A stretch of 34,283 bases of DNA from a virus: the IMG/VR virus record IMGVR_UViG_3300010151_000063, positions 1-34,283 of that record; one strand, written 5' to 3'. The notes below the pieces were generated by a model. That model worked only from the letters and a program-made list of their open reading frames with translations. It did no database searches and was not told the origin of the DNA. Positions 23,489-33,541 of the stretch are shown here, one piece after another; position 1 is the first letter of the stretch; each line of letters opens with the position of its first letter. The position numbers and the translations under genes were made by a program.

Positions 23489-25312
23489 ATGGCAGAGGCA
23501 ACGGGGCTTACCCAGCAAGATCAGAATGCACTCTATGAGAGCCGGAAACGTCTGGCTAGATCTCGTGCGGCCAGAGGAGTCACGGCCATACAGGCTCTTC
23601 TAGGGGAGGACGACCCCCAGAACTATCGTATAACAAACGAACTACGTCGTCAGGCTCGCACAGGAGCGAAGTTCACGCCGAATCAAGCGGCAGAGCTGCG
23701 CCTCAAGGTGGCCAAGCTGGTGAACGACCACAAGAAGGCCGTCCTCACAGCCAAGGGGAAGGAGGGGGAGGCGGCTTATAAGAAGCTCGAATCCATCATG
23801 GGGCTTGTAAAGACCTACACCACGGCCATTGCTAGTCTTCAGGGGAAGAAGGTCGCCCAAATGCCTGGTGTTACAGAGGGGGAACGCGACCAACTTCTGT
23901 CCCAGTATGAACGGTCAGTAGGCAAAACGGGCACGGAAGGGCCCACTCCACCCGATGGCTTGGCTCATGCGGCCATGCTGCTAGGGGAGGGTAAGGGAAC
24001 CTTCGGGGACATGATGGTGCCTGGTGCTACTGGTGGTCCTGGTGATGATCGGGCATTTGCCGAGGCACTTAGGTTGGAATTGTTGCTCCATAAGCCCCTT
24101 GACCGGATGGCTCTCTTTCGTCAGCTCGATGCGATATCAAATGGGCGGTTGACTCCTATGATAGAAAATGTCGCTCACGCCGAGGGACAAGATCTAACAC
24201 ATCTGCTCCAGCAGACTGAACACGCAATTTCCAAGGCCAACGTCGTGCTACAGGAGGGCGCAGAGGCATTCTACCAGCGCACCAAGAGTGATATTCATCA
24301 GATCGGAATCCCTAGCCTAGACAAACTCATAGGGTATCTCGATGGTGCCAACCTTGATCCCGAGCAGGCTGCGGGGCTTGCAGATCAGATCGCCCAAGAG
24401 GTCGGAGGCAGTGGGGACGAAGATGGTGAAGGTCAGTTCGCTAAGGTCCTCAATGACCTTGATGATGATGCCCAGCAGCACCATGCTGCCGTAATCTCCG
24501 GTCGAGAAGACCTGTATGCCACGAAAGAGTTCCAGAAGTTCAAGGAGATGCACGGCATCGGGGATGACCGTATGGGCCTTCGTCTGCTGAATAAGGTCTA
24601 TCGGGCGGAACGTAAGACTCGACGAAAGCACGACCGTCAGATTCTGCATGACAAAGCCAAAGGCTTACAGGGCTTTCGGGAACCTGTACCTGAAGAGGAC
24701 ACGGCTGCGGCAAAGATGACGACACCTGCGGTAACCGCAGACACAGACCCTAATGCCCCAGAGCCCGTCTCTATCGAAGCTGCCGTCACCGGGGGGTACC
24801 AATTTGGGCAACTGGGGGAGGAAGTCTTCCTCCTCAAAGAAGGGGAGATCCCCGTGCCTGTACGGGGGGAGATCTCTGCCGAGCAGCTTGACGCACTAGT
24901 GGTATTACCAAAGGTAGCCACTCCCCTAGAGTCCGCACCAGACCTAACCAAGCCTTGGGGTGTTGAGACTGTTACCGAAACCCCTACGACCGCCCCAGCG
25001 GCAGTCGCGGAGCCAGCGCCTGCTCAAGAACCTGCGGCTGCGCCTACGCCCGCGCCTCCTCTCCCTGAGCCCGAGGCTCCCGCCGAGGGTGGCGAAGAGC
25101 TGAGCATTGGTTCGGAAGACAGTGCAGGGATTGGTCCTGCTGCTCCCGAGCTGGTTGATGCTGTAAACAAGCGGGCAGGGTCACTTGTGCAAGAAGAGAC
25201 AAATGAGCGGCGCATGACAGGTCTTGGGGCCGCACCTGATGAGCGTTTAGAGAAAAGACCAAGAAAGCTATTCAAGGATTTGTTCAATACTAAGAAGAAG
25301 GATCAACCCTGA
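23489..25312 (+). CDS. Putative internal virion/ejection protein
   Basis: A 607-aa protein with AGGAGG (23476-23481) before its ATG. Residues 1-380 are mainly helical and charged (RLARSRAARGVTAIQALLGE, later DKLIGYLDGANLDPEQAAGL). A more beta-like acidic stretch follows (GGYQFGQLGEEVFLLKEGEI). A long Pro/Ala/Glu linker (nt about 24975-25095) precedes a basic C-terminal tail (KRPRKLFKDLF and KKK). It overlaps the ATG of the 2430-aa gene by one base. Size, helical make-up and position before the giant protein fit an internal or ejection protein that leaves the head with DNA. No catalytic motif is seen. Confidence 0.6.
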   Translation: MAEATGLTQQDQNALYESRKRLARSRAARGVTAIQALLGEDDPQNYRITNELRRQARTGAKFTPNQAAELRLKVAKLVNDHKKAVLTAKGKEGEAAYKKLESIMGLVKTYTTAIASLQGKKVAQMPGVTEGERDQLLSQYERSVGKTGTEGPTPPDGLAHAAMLLGEGKGTFGDMMVPGATGGPGDDRAFAEALRLELLLHKPLDRMALFRQLDAISNGRLTPMIENVAHAEGQDLTHLLQQTEHAISKANVVLQEGAEAFYQRTKSDIHQIGIPSLDKLIGYLDGANLDPEQAAGLADQIAQEVGGSGDEDGEGQFAKVLNDLDDDAQQHHAAVISGREDLYATKEFQKFKEMHGIGDDRMGLRLLNKVYRAERKTRRKHDRQILHDKAKGLQGFREPVPEEDTAAAKMTTPAVTADTDPNAPEPVSIEAAVTGGYQFGQLGEEVFLLKEGEIPVPVRGEISAEQLDALVVLPKVATPLESAPDLTKPWGVETVTETPTTAPAAVAEPAPAQEPAAAPTPAPPLPEPEAPAEGGEELSIGSEDSAGIGPAAPELVDAVNKRAGSLVQEETNERRMTGLGAAPDERLEKRPRKLFKDLFNTKKKDQP

Positions 25313-28300
25313 TGGCTTCCTATCCGGTTGCATCTGCCACTTGGACCAAGGATCAGAAGCCCCAAGCCCTGCTTCTTGAGGACTCCAAGAAGCGACTCTC
25401 GCTTATAGAGGAGGCTCTTAAAGAGGAGGCTCTTCCTAAAAAGACGGCCCCGGTGGCTCCGACCCAGCCTGTAGCTAAGGCTCCAACTAAGGCTCCAACT
25501 AAGGCTGCCCCTATAGCGCCCTTAGTGGCCCCTGTGGCTGCGCCCGTGGCTGCTCCTGTGCCCAGTACGGATATGGCTGCTGCGCAGTCTCGTGCGCGTG
25601 TTCAGGCGACCCTGGTGAAGGAGCGTGCCGGGGAGCTAGAGCGGTACCGGGGACAAATCCGTAAGGGTATCGGGGAGAAAGGCCTAGAGAATCTCCTAAC
25701 GACAGCCTTTGCAACTCCCGAGGACAAGGCGATTGCCAACCTGATGGAGCGCCACGATGCGGTGCGGTCCTTGATTGGCATCGAAGCAGGGCTTCGTACA
25801 GGGAAAGAGTATAAATCTATAGAAGCTTTCCAGAAGAACTACCTCAAAGATCTGGAAGATCTACAGAAGAGCAAAGCAGCAGCACCCGAGGAACTGAAGG
25901 CGGCAGCCCGGGGGAAGGTTATCGGTGAAGTCCGAGGACAATCTAGGGACGAGACTTTCGATGTGCCCCTTCTTGATATCGAGTCTCCAGGGACTGAGGG
26001 CGCTGTTAAGCAGTTCAGTGAGGCCTACATGGGCACCGGGCAGGCGACAACGCTTAGTGCGGCCCACGCTCTACGACAGACGGGGGCCGACAAGATTGTC
26101 CAAGCCGTAGCTGCTATGCCTGAAGAAGCCATGAAAACTGCGCGTACTCAATCTCGGACGGTGGAAGCCTTCGGGCGAGGGGGCCCGTCTAAGCGTAAGG
26201 ACGTGTATGTCTTCCTCGATCGGGTGGCAGATGGACGAATTGGTATAGACCGTGCTCGGTATAAGGACATCTTCCGTACCTACCACTTCGATATACTAAG
26301 GAAGGAAAAAGGTAAAGGGTACTTCTCTCTCTCCCAGGAGGAGTGGGACGAGATCAATACAGAGGCTACCCAGCGAGCCAATCACGATATCCAGAAGATA
26401 CTCCAGACTGGATACGGCACGCTGCTCGTGGATACGAGTCCTGGTGGCGCGAAGGAGCGTCTTTCCAAGTGGCCCCAGTGGATGCGCCCTTGGGTAGGGA
26501 CGCTCGTTGTTCCAGAACAACATCTGGTCGAAGGGATGGGCCCGGTCGAGGTCAATCGCGGTCGGGGGTGGATGGGTATCCTTGAAGGGATGTTCGGCCA
26601 AGCGTTGGGGTCTTGGATGACGATGCCTGATAATCCCGATGTAGACCAGAGCTGGGGCTCGGATGCGGCGATGGATCGGCAGCTTTGGTACAACGCTGAA
26701 GTGGATCTACCCATGCGGATAGGGAAGTGGGGCGCGGCCAAGGTCGGCAGTCTCCTGGGGAATGAGGAACTTGCGGACAACGAGCTTCTTCAACGAGGCC
26801 TCGGTATTACGGCTTACGCCCCAATGCTCTTTTGGGATCCAAGCCCCTTGGAGGTCGGTCTGGGGGGCGCGTCACTTGCAGTCAAGATGGCTGCGGGTGG
26901 TCTTAAGGCCACTCTGGGAGGGGCAAAGCTTGCCTCTTCCGCAGCAAATGCAACAGAGGTTGCGGCTAAGGCTCTGGATGAAATCTTGGAGGCCGAGAAG
27001 TCTGGGCAGGTACTGACGGAGACTCGGCTTGCAGGCATTCTCAATGATCTCAAGAAGGTAGCCCCTGATGCTGCGCATAATGCTGAGCTGGAGTTCGTCA
27101 ATGAGATCACGAAACTTGCAGTAGAGAAGGGCATTTCTTGGAAGAAAGACACTACCGTGGCCTCGGCTGCGGCAGCTGAACAGTTCAGGCAGCGCGGGCC
27201 TAAGTATGCCCAACAGGTCATTGAGCGACAGAAGGAACTCAATGACCTCATTACTAAGGGGCAAGCAGAACTAGCCGCCCTCGTCCAGAAACATGCGGAC
27301 ATTATCCAGAAGGCCGAAGCCCAGGGGCAGACAGACCTGACGAAGCTCAAGGCTGAGCACATCCTCAAAGAGGACAAGGCAAAGGCCAGGTACAACAAGG
27401 TAGTCTCGGGGGCAGTCTCTAAGCAACAGATGGCTCTGGAAGACTCGCTCATACAGCTAATCAAGCAGGAGAACTCCCAAGAGGTTGCAGCACGCATCCT
27501 CCAAGCGGCCCAGGAGGAGGCGGTCTACCAAGCCCGTGGCGTCCGCATTGGGGCCAAGATTGGGAAGCTTGAGCCAGCGACTGAGGCCTTGTCCAAAGCT
27601 CTAGGCAAGACCTGGGCGATACGTGTACGTGAGATAGATCGCATTGAGAATGCCTTGGCGCGGGCTATTGTCACGGCCACAGGCCGGAAGATTACCAAAG
27701 ATGCAGAGGCTGCGGGGCGCGTGTTTGGTGATTGGGTAGCCAAGCCCAAGGCCAAGATCTTACGTCAGGACAGCCCCGAGTTCTGGAAACTGTTGGGACG
27801 ACGGAAGCCTACGGATGGACAGCTTGCCTCTGCTACGGGAGGCCTAGATAAGAACCTCGATCGGATCCGTACTCGGGCGCTGTTGGCTAAGTACGACGGG
27901 GTCATGCTGACAGAACCTGGCGTAGAACCTATCATTCTGACACCAGAGATGTTCCTCAAGAAGGGTGTACGTCAAGACGTACCCCCCATTCCTACACCCT
28001 CGGTGCAAGCCGCAGGCGCGGCCCCGCCCCCTCCGGGTAAGGCACCTCCTCCTCCTGGGAAGACACCACCCCCCCCTTCCGGTAAGGCTCCTCCTGATTG
28101 GCGTACTGTTCCTCCGACACGAGTGGCTACCGCACAGGAAGTTGATACTTACGTTCAAGAACAATTCCATCGCGCCCTAAAGGGTGAGCCCCCGGTGAAG
28201 GGGCGTGTTGCTCAACAATTTGTAGCGAACAATGCTTCTCGGCTAAACGACGCCTGGGAGAAACTGCGTACAACACAAGGAGGACCACCAAACCCCAACC

Positions 28301-31300
28301 TTGTGCCCAAGAACTTGGGGCCAGGAACACGTCAGCGACCCAAGGGGAGCTACAGCGATCCGAGGAAGATGCGTGCCGTAGGGAAAGTCGAAAAGGGACC
28401 TGACTATGACTGGGTCCACTCCAGGTCTAATGGGTATCTCGGAGGGTTGAGTAAGTCCGAGGCGTCAAAACTAATTGATGGTCAACGTGGTATTGACGTG
28501 ATGGCTTTTTTGGAGCAGTCCCCTGGGGTCGGGAAATTGAAGGGGTATAAGGAGATTGCTGGGCGATTAAAGCAGGTTCTGCCCTCGGACCTACGGATTT
28601 ACTCCTTCAATGTGGGGGACTGGACGGGCATGTCCTCGATGCAGGAGAACAAGGCTTTAGGTCTTTACTGGACAGACTGGTCGGAACACCCGGGCTTCAT
28701 CCACCTACGCGGAGATGTTTCTGTTTCGGGCCTAACACCTAGGACCATCCTACATGAATGCCTACATGCGGCTACCTCACGCCAACTGTTCACCGGGGAG
28801 GAATACTTACGGCAGGGCATAAAGAACCCTCTGTCCGAGGCTTGGTCAGAGATGGATAATCTCTGGAAGCTAGTCCGAAAGAATGTCCCCGACCCTGCGA
28901 AACCGAATTGGGTAAAAGATCCACATGAGTTTCTTGCTGAAGGTTTGAGCGACCCTTATTTCCAAAAGATCCTACAGGGGATCAAGCTTGGGGGAGGACA
29001 GACGGGCCTCACCAAGTTCGTAGAGATTGTACGGAAGGCACTTGGGATTGGGGAGAAGGAGAAGACCGCCCTCTCGGAGCTGATCCGTCTGACTGATAAG
29101 ACCATGCAGTTGGAGGTCCCCACGCAGGCCCAACAGGTGAAAGAGGGGATCTGGTTTCAGGCAGCGGACAAGATGTCTGCTACGGGCGTGCGTGTCCCTA
29201 AAGCTGCGGACAATACACTGCTTCAAGCTGCGGTCTCTCTGGATCCAGCGAAGATTATCAACGTCGCCCGAGGGAAGATCAATGACCTTGCTGCTGGTGC
29301 GACCAAGGGGGGTGTGATTGATGCTGGAAACGCGGGGAACATCGCTAATCTTGTGGTTCGACTGAACTATCTGAACAAGAAAATCAGTGTTCCCATTGAT
29401 GAGTTGCTCGACTTGACCGGTCGGGCGCGCTTGGCCGAAGGTAAGAAGCCAACCAAGAAGACGGAAGCTGCCGCACAGAAGGCAGCAGCAAAGGCCGAGA
29501 CCGCAGGTTTGACGCGAGCCGTGGCGGTTGAGGACGCCGGGACTACGCTTAATAACCTACGCTCTTCTCAGCGAAAGGCTCTGATCAAGAAGATAGCCGC
29601 CCTCCAGGCTCAACGCAAAACGCTCCTAGGTAGCGCAACAAAGGGGGTGGAGGCTAATGTCCTCAAGGCTCTCAAAGATCAGGCTAAGGCAGAGGGGGCA
29701 ATTCAGACAGCAGTAGCCCACCAAGAGCTTGCCGTGGAGATGGCCCAGACCCTCAAGATGGTCCTTGATCGACAAACCGTTGCGTACCGCCTTGCAGCGG
29801 AGGGACTCCAGCAGGGGATGCGCTCGGGATCTGCCGAGCTTGTCCAGCACGCGGGCAGTATGGGAGCCCTACTCCCCCGCCTATGGGAGGAGAGAGGCTT
29901 CCGTTACTCGGGCTGGACCGCCCGGGATTGGTTGGCTACGGCGCATCAGTACGTGGGTCAGCTTGGGCACTCGCTAGACTCCACCCGACAAGCCCTAGGT
30001 GGGGCCTTCCCCAAGCTAATACGGGAAGCGGCCAAGTCCATGATGCTGCGGCAGGATTGGTCTACGGGTGCAATAGGCCGACTCCACCAGAAGAATCAGG
30101 GGGATATTGCCGGGTATACCGAAGATCTGAAGCGCCTTCTTGCCGGCGACGAGGTAAACGTCGGTGGGGGCGGCACATTCCGTCGAACGGAACGAAGCAT
30201 CTACGCTCACATGGCGGGGTCCGAGAAGCCCTTTGCTGCTGCTCTCCGCTATATCCGGGGGGACTCCGCGAATATCTTGGGTAAGCCCATGCCGACGAGC
30301 GCACCCGCTCCAGGCACGCCCCCTGCTCCAGGTGCTACACCCGCTCCAAAGGGGAAGCCTGCTCCAAAGGACCAGACCCCCACTCAGATGAACAAGGCTT
30401 TCGAGGGCATCCTCGATGCTGCTCTCCCACCAGGGAGGACAGGTGATGCCAGGCAACAGGCTAAACGCAAGAGTATGCGCCAGGAGCTTGCGAGGTTTTT
30501 AGGTGTTGGTGTGGAGAATCCACCCGATGTCACCTTGGATGATCTCTATACGTGGCTTAGGCAGCAACACGGTAAGATCTACCCGGGTGAGTCTGAGGAT
30601 GTCGGACGAGCCTGGACACTGTTGGCCCGCAGCATCTTCCACGGGGCCCATATGGATGAGTTGTTACGTGAACTCAAGAAGATTCAAGGCCCCTCCTTTA
30701 CTCCAGAGCAGGCTGCACAGGTCAACTGGTTCCTCAAAGCGGGGGACGTGTCTGACCTCAAGGGCGTGACACCCTTTGAGCATACGGAACTATGGGACAA
30801 CTTCCTCCGATGGGGCCTGAATCCAGGTCGGGACCGGATCACATTGGGTATGCGTGAGACTAAGGCTGTTGGAACAGCCTTGGTGCGGGTCTCGGAAGAT
30901 CCTCTCTTGGCCAACCACCTGCCCGAGGGGCTGGTAGAGGCGATCAATGCAGCCGCAGGCAAAATCCTGAAGGAGCCTTTCCGTACACCGCAGGACCGTT
31001 CCTTCGCCAACGCGCCGATGGAGTGGACACAGGACATGATGTGGCACTTTGCCTCCATATGGAGGACATCTGCGGTAGCCGGCTATCTCGTACTTAAGCC
31101 CGGGCGAATGGTTAGTGTCTTCGCGGGTGACTATGGGCAGCTTTGGACGGAAACAGGCCCCCTTCGCTCCACGTTGCTGTCGGTACAGAGTGGACTAGGG
31201 TACATCCCGGGGTTTGGTGAGGTTACACAGAAGTGGATGGCAAAACAGTCACGTCGTATCGGTCGGCCCGTGCATGGGCCCCTGTCCTCTGCTATCTTTC

Positions 31301-32604
31301 ACCCGTACTTGGACAAGATCTTAGAGCAATCGGACGAGGTCTTTGAACTGAACGGGGTTCAGACCACGGGGGCGAAGGTCTACCGAGAACTTATCGATGA
31401 CCAAGTCTTTGATACGATCCTCACAGGGGACCTCCTCCAGGCGATGCGGCGGGCCCCGAATAGCCGAGTGGCCTCCTTCCTTGCCGGGACGGGCCGAGGC
31501 TATCGGCAGTACCTGGATACCCTGCGCGACTACTATACCTATGCCGTGGGTCGCCAACGTGCCGTCACCTACCTGGATGCGCGAGCCCGGGGGCTGCCCC
31601 GAGGCGAGGCCCGAGACTTGATGCTGGCTGCTCACTACGACTGGAAATTTACAGGTACTCACTGGGAAATGGGCATCATCAATACGATTGTTCCCTTCTA
31701 TGCGTACTACCGTAATGCCATCAAGCAGTTCAGTAATGCGGTTACCGAGCCGTTTACCCTGACCACCCCTGAGCTGGTCAAACGGTCACTAACGGGCAGG
31801 CTCAAGTTCCAGCGTACCCGCCAGCAAGTTCTGATTGCGAAGGCCATGCCTGATTGGTATTTCTGGGATGACCCCGAGGAGATCATCGATCAGAGAGAAC
31901 GCCAAGCCATGGGAGCAAAGAACACCTTTGCCTGGTGGGCGGGGGCCCAGCCTGTTGCTGGAGTTAAGGAACTCCCGGCTGATATCCAGGCAGCGTACAA
32001 GGAGAGCACTGGACGTGATGTCACACACGAGATGCTGATGTATCCGCTCATCACAGCTCTCGACACGTTCTTTCTGAGTGGACTAGTTACCCAGTTGGCT
32101 TACGGGCAGATGCTGGCTATGATGGGAGAGGAGACAGCCCTGGAAGATGGGGCTGTGGGGCGGGTGATCGATGAGTTTACCGACCTCTTCGGCCCCTTCT
32201 CGGGGGCCATCCTCAAAGCTGGGGTCGACCACACTCTCAGTGGGGACTACGCCCCAATCAATGAGACCCAGTACGCCTTTCTCAAGAATATCCCGCTCTC
32301 ACACACGTACATTCGCTGGGATGAGGGGGACCGTCCGCGAGCTGCCTCTTGGGCAAAGCACATGTTAGAGGGGATGCCCATTTTATCCACGGAGGTCTTG
32401 CCCATCTGGCGTGCCGTAAACAACCCTGCTTGGGATGTCAGTCGGAAGGAGGGGGCGCGGAGGATGATTCATAACCTTACGCGAGTGGCCAAGCCCATCC
32501 CGTATAATCCAGGGCAACAGTCTGACTACGAGGATAAGCGTCGTGTCCAGAAGGCCCGAGAGCGGGAGCGTGACCTGAAGCGGCGCGCACATGAGGAGCC
32601 TTGA
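25312..32604 (+). CDS. Giant (2430-aa) virion protein with zinc metallopeptidase domain
   Basis: The largest gene. The N-terminal 90 residues are rich in Ala, Pro and Lys. An Ala/Gly-rich region lies at about 500-560, and long coiled-coil-like helices follow at about 560-800. A Pro-rich segment (about 904-935, PPPPGK repeats) precedes a metallopeptidase domain (about 1085-1260) with HECLHA at 1148-1153 and a probable third ligand in HEFLAEGLSDP (E1206 or E1210). This HExxH plus downstream AEG/SDP layout is known from metallopeptidase domains of large phage polyvalent proteins. A second Pro/Ala-rich linker is near 1664-1690. The C-terminal half is helical with aromatic-rich segments (NTIVPFYAYYRNAIKQFSNA), hydrophobic in places, and a basic end. 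The inference is an ejected internal protein able to cleave a host or phage protein or the cell wall barrier. Confidence 0.8.
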   Translation: MASYPVASATWTKDQKPQALLLEDSKKRLSLIEEALKEEALPKKTAPVAPTQPVAKAPTKAPTKAAPIAPLVAPVAAPVAAPVPSTDMAAAQSRARVQATLVKERAGELERYRGQIRKGIGEKGLENLLTTAFATPEDKAIANLMERHDAVRSLIGIEAGLRTGKEYKSIEAFQKNYLKDLEDLQKSKAAAPEELKAAARGKVIGEVRGQSRDETFDVPLLDIESPGTEGAVKQFSEAYMGTGQATTLSAAHALRQTGADKIVQAVAAMPEEAMKTARTQSRTVEAFGRGGPSKRKDVYVFLDRVADGRIGIDRARYKDIFRTYHFDILRKEKGKGYFSLSQEEWDEINTEATQRANHDIQKILQTGYGTLLVDTSPGGAKERLSKWPQWMRPWVGTLVVPEQHLVEGMGPVEVNRGRGWMGILEGMFGQALGSWMTMPDNPDVDQSWGSDAAMDRQLWYNAEVDLPMRIGKWGAAKVGSLLGNEELADNELLQRGLGITAYAPMLFWDPSPLEVGLGGASLAVKMAAGGLKATLGGAKLASSAANATEVAAKALDEILEAEKSGQVLTETRLAGILNDLKKVAPDAAHNAELEFVNEITKLAVEKGISWKKDTTVASAAAAEQFRQRGPKYAQQVIERQKELNDLITKGQAELAALVQKHADIIQKAEAQGQTDLTKLKAEHILKEDKAKARYNKVVSGAVSKQQMALEDSLIQLIKQENSQEVAARILQAAQEEAVYQARGVRIGAKIGKLEPATEALSKALGKTWAIRVREIDRIENALARAIVTATGRKITKDAEAAGRVFGDWVAKPKAKILRQDSPEFWKLLGRRKPTDGQLASATGGLDKNLDRIRTRALLAKYDGVMLTEPGVEPIILTPEMFLKKGVRQDVPPIPTPSVQAAGAAPPPPGKAPPPPGKTPPPPSGKAPPDWRTVPPTRVATAQEVDTYVQEQFHRALKGEPPVKGRVAQQFVANNASRLNDAWEKLRTTQGGPPNPNLVPKNLGPGTRQRPKGSYSDPRKMRAVGKVEKGPDYDWVHSRSNGYLGGLSKSEASKLIDGQRGIDVMAFLEQSPGVGKLKGYKEIAGRLKQVLPSDLRIYSFNVGDWTGMSSMQENKALGLYWTDWSEHPGFIHLRGDVSVSGLTPRTILHECLHAATSRQLFTGEEYLRQGIKNPLSEAWSEMDNLWKLVRKNVPDPAKPNWVKDPHEFLAEGLSDPYFQKILQGIKLGGGQTGLTKFVEIVRKALGIGEKEKTALSELIRLTDKTMQLEVPTQAQQVKEGIWFQAADKMSATGVRVPKAADNTLLQAAVSLDPAKIINVARGKINDLAAGATKGGVIDAGNAGNIANLVVRLNYLNKKISVPIDELLDLTGRARLAEGKKPTKKTEAAAQKAAAKAETAGLTRAVAVEDAGTTLNNLRSSQRKALIKKIAALQAQRKTLLGSATKGVEANVLKALKDQAKAEGAIQTAVAHQELAVEMAQTLKMVLDRQTVAYRLAAEGLQQGMRSGSAELVQHAGSMGALLPRLWEERGFRYSGWTARDWLATAHQYVGQLGHSLDSTRQALGGAFPKLIREAAKSMMLRQDWSTGAIGRLHQKNQGDIAGYTEDLKRLLAGDEVNVGGGGTFRRTERSIYAHMAGSEKPFAAALRYIRGDSANILGKPMPTSAPAPGTPPAPGATPAPKGKPAPKDQTPTQMNKAFEGILDAALPPGRTGDARQQAKRKSMRQELARFLGVGVENPPDVTLDDLYTWLRQQHGKIYPGESEDVGRAWTLLARSIFHGAHMDELLRELKKIQGPSFTPEQAAQVNWFLKAGDVSDLKGVTPFEHTELWDNFLRWGLNPGRDRITLGMRETKAVGTALVRVSEDPLLANHLPEGLVEAINAAAGKILKEPFRTPQDRSFANAPMEWTQDMMWHFASIWRTSAVAGYLVLKPGRMVSVFAGDYGQLWTETGPLRSTLLSVQSGLGYIPGFGEVTQKWMAKQSRRIGRPVHGPLSSAIFHPYLDKILEQSDEVFELNGVQTTGAKVYRELIDDQVFDTILTGDLLQAMRRAPNSRVASFLAGTGRGYRQYLDTLRDYYTYAVGRQRAVTYLDARARGLPRGEARDLMLAAHYDWKFTGTHWEMGIINTIVPFYAYYRNAIKQFSNAVTEPFTLTTPELVKRSLTGRLKFQRTRQQVLIAKAMPDWYFWDDPEEIIDQRERQAMGAKNTFAWWAGAQPVAGVKELPADIQAAYKESTGRDVTHEMLMYPLITALDTFFLSGLVTQLAYGQMLAMMGEETALEDGAVGRVIDEFTDLFGPFSGAILKAGVDHTLSGDYAPINETQYAFLKNIPLSHTYIRWDEGDRPRAASWAKHMLEGMPILSTEVLPIWRAVNNPAWDVSRKEGARRMIHNLTRVAKPIPYNPGQQSDYEDKRRVQKARERERDLKRRAHEEP

Positions 32605-32636
32605 CGTAAAAGTTCCTGTGTAGTACCTCTATTACA
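32601..32636 (+). promoter_or_regulatory. Promoter-like element, copy 2 (TTGACGTAAAA...AGTAC)
   Basis: TTGACGTAAAA (32601-32611) and AGTAC (32622-32626), then TA at 32630-32631, repeat the element found at 13114 with identical spacing; the bases in between differ. The element overlaps the last codon and stop of the giant gene. A transcript started just downstream would have a leader of about 85 bases before the next ATG at 32721, which has its own GAGGA Shine-Dalgarno (32712-32716). It likely gives extra transcription of the beta-rich virion genes downstream. Confidence 0.6.
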
Positions 32637-32720
32637 GCCGACTCGGGCCCCGAAGAGGGTGTCCGTGGGAGCGAAGAGTTCACCCCTTGCGTCGAAGACG
32701 CGCATCATGTCGAGGAAATC

Positions 32721-33518
32721 ATGCCTTCAATCAAGAATAAATGGATCAAGCCTAGCGTTGACTTCAACTATGCCGCTGGCGTCCTGGTACAGGCATCGGA
32801 GGATATTGCCCGGAATCAGATGGTAGTCGTTACGAGCGTCACGGGTGGTGATGCCACTAATGGTGGGATGCTTGTCGTCTCGATCGCAGATGTGACCAAT
32901 GCTACCCGTGCCCAGGGGCAAGTCTTTATCTCCAAGAATGCAATTCCCAGTGGTTCGCGGGGCGTGGTCCTACCTTGGCGAACAGTGTCCATGGATACTT
33001 CGACAGCTCTGGTTGTTGGTCAGGATGTGTTCTGTGGGTCCACGGGGAACCTTGTCCTTCAGCCCCCAGCAGGGGCCATTGTCTTTGGGAAGGTGGGGAC
33101 TGTCGCGGTGATTGGCGCTGCTGGGGTGGGGCGAGTTCTCTTTGCCCCCAATGCGGGTTCGTCCCGAGATCAGGCCGCCTCCTATGCTGGGAATATGGGG
33201 GGTGGTGTTCAGATCTGGGAGTTCACTGTGGCCAATACTGGGCTCTCGGGTGTGCCGCGACTCGCCCTGTTGCCACTACGCATCATTGATGTGTGGGCTG
33301 TTGCCACGGATGCTGCTCCTGCCGGGGCGGTGGACCTCGTAGTTACGGCAGGAACGGTATGTAGAGTTAGTCTTGCGGGCGCGGCTACAGGGGATAGCGT
33401 TCGCGCTTCGGCAATCTTGAATACCGATATGGCCTTCACAAATACCATCACTACCGCATCGGGTGTAGGTGGAAATATGGCCTGTAAGCTCTACGTTATG
33501 ACCATCTCCAACACATAG
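32721..33518 (+). CDS. Beta-rich virion protein, cement-like N-terminus
   Basis: A 265-aa protein rich in Val, Gly, Ala and Thr. Residues about 10-145 have alternating short strands and Gly turns (ISKNAIPSGSRGVVLPWR, GQDVFCGSTGNLVLQPPAG) that resemble the cement-like protein at 15551. Residues about 155-265 form a second beta domain (PLRIIDVWAVATDAAPAGAV). It is the first gene after the second promoter-like element. It is probably a capsid decoration or appendage protein. The relation to the earlier gene is by pattern only. Confidence 0.6.
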   Translation: MPSIKNKWIKPSVDFNYAAGVLVQASEDIARNQMVVVTSVTGGDATNGGMLVVSIADVTNATRAQGQVFISKNAIPSGSRGVVLPWRTVSMDTSTALVVGQDVFCGSTGNLVLQPPAGAIVFGKVGTVAVIGAAGVGRVLFAPNAGSSRDQAASYAGNMGGGVQIWEFTVANTGLSGVPRLALLPLRIIDVWAVATDAAPAGAVDLVVTAGTVCRVSLAGAATGDSVRASAILNTDMAFTNTITTASGVGGNMACKLYVMTISNT

Positions 33519-33541
33519 CCCTTCGCCACTAGGAGGGCACT

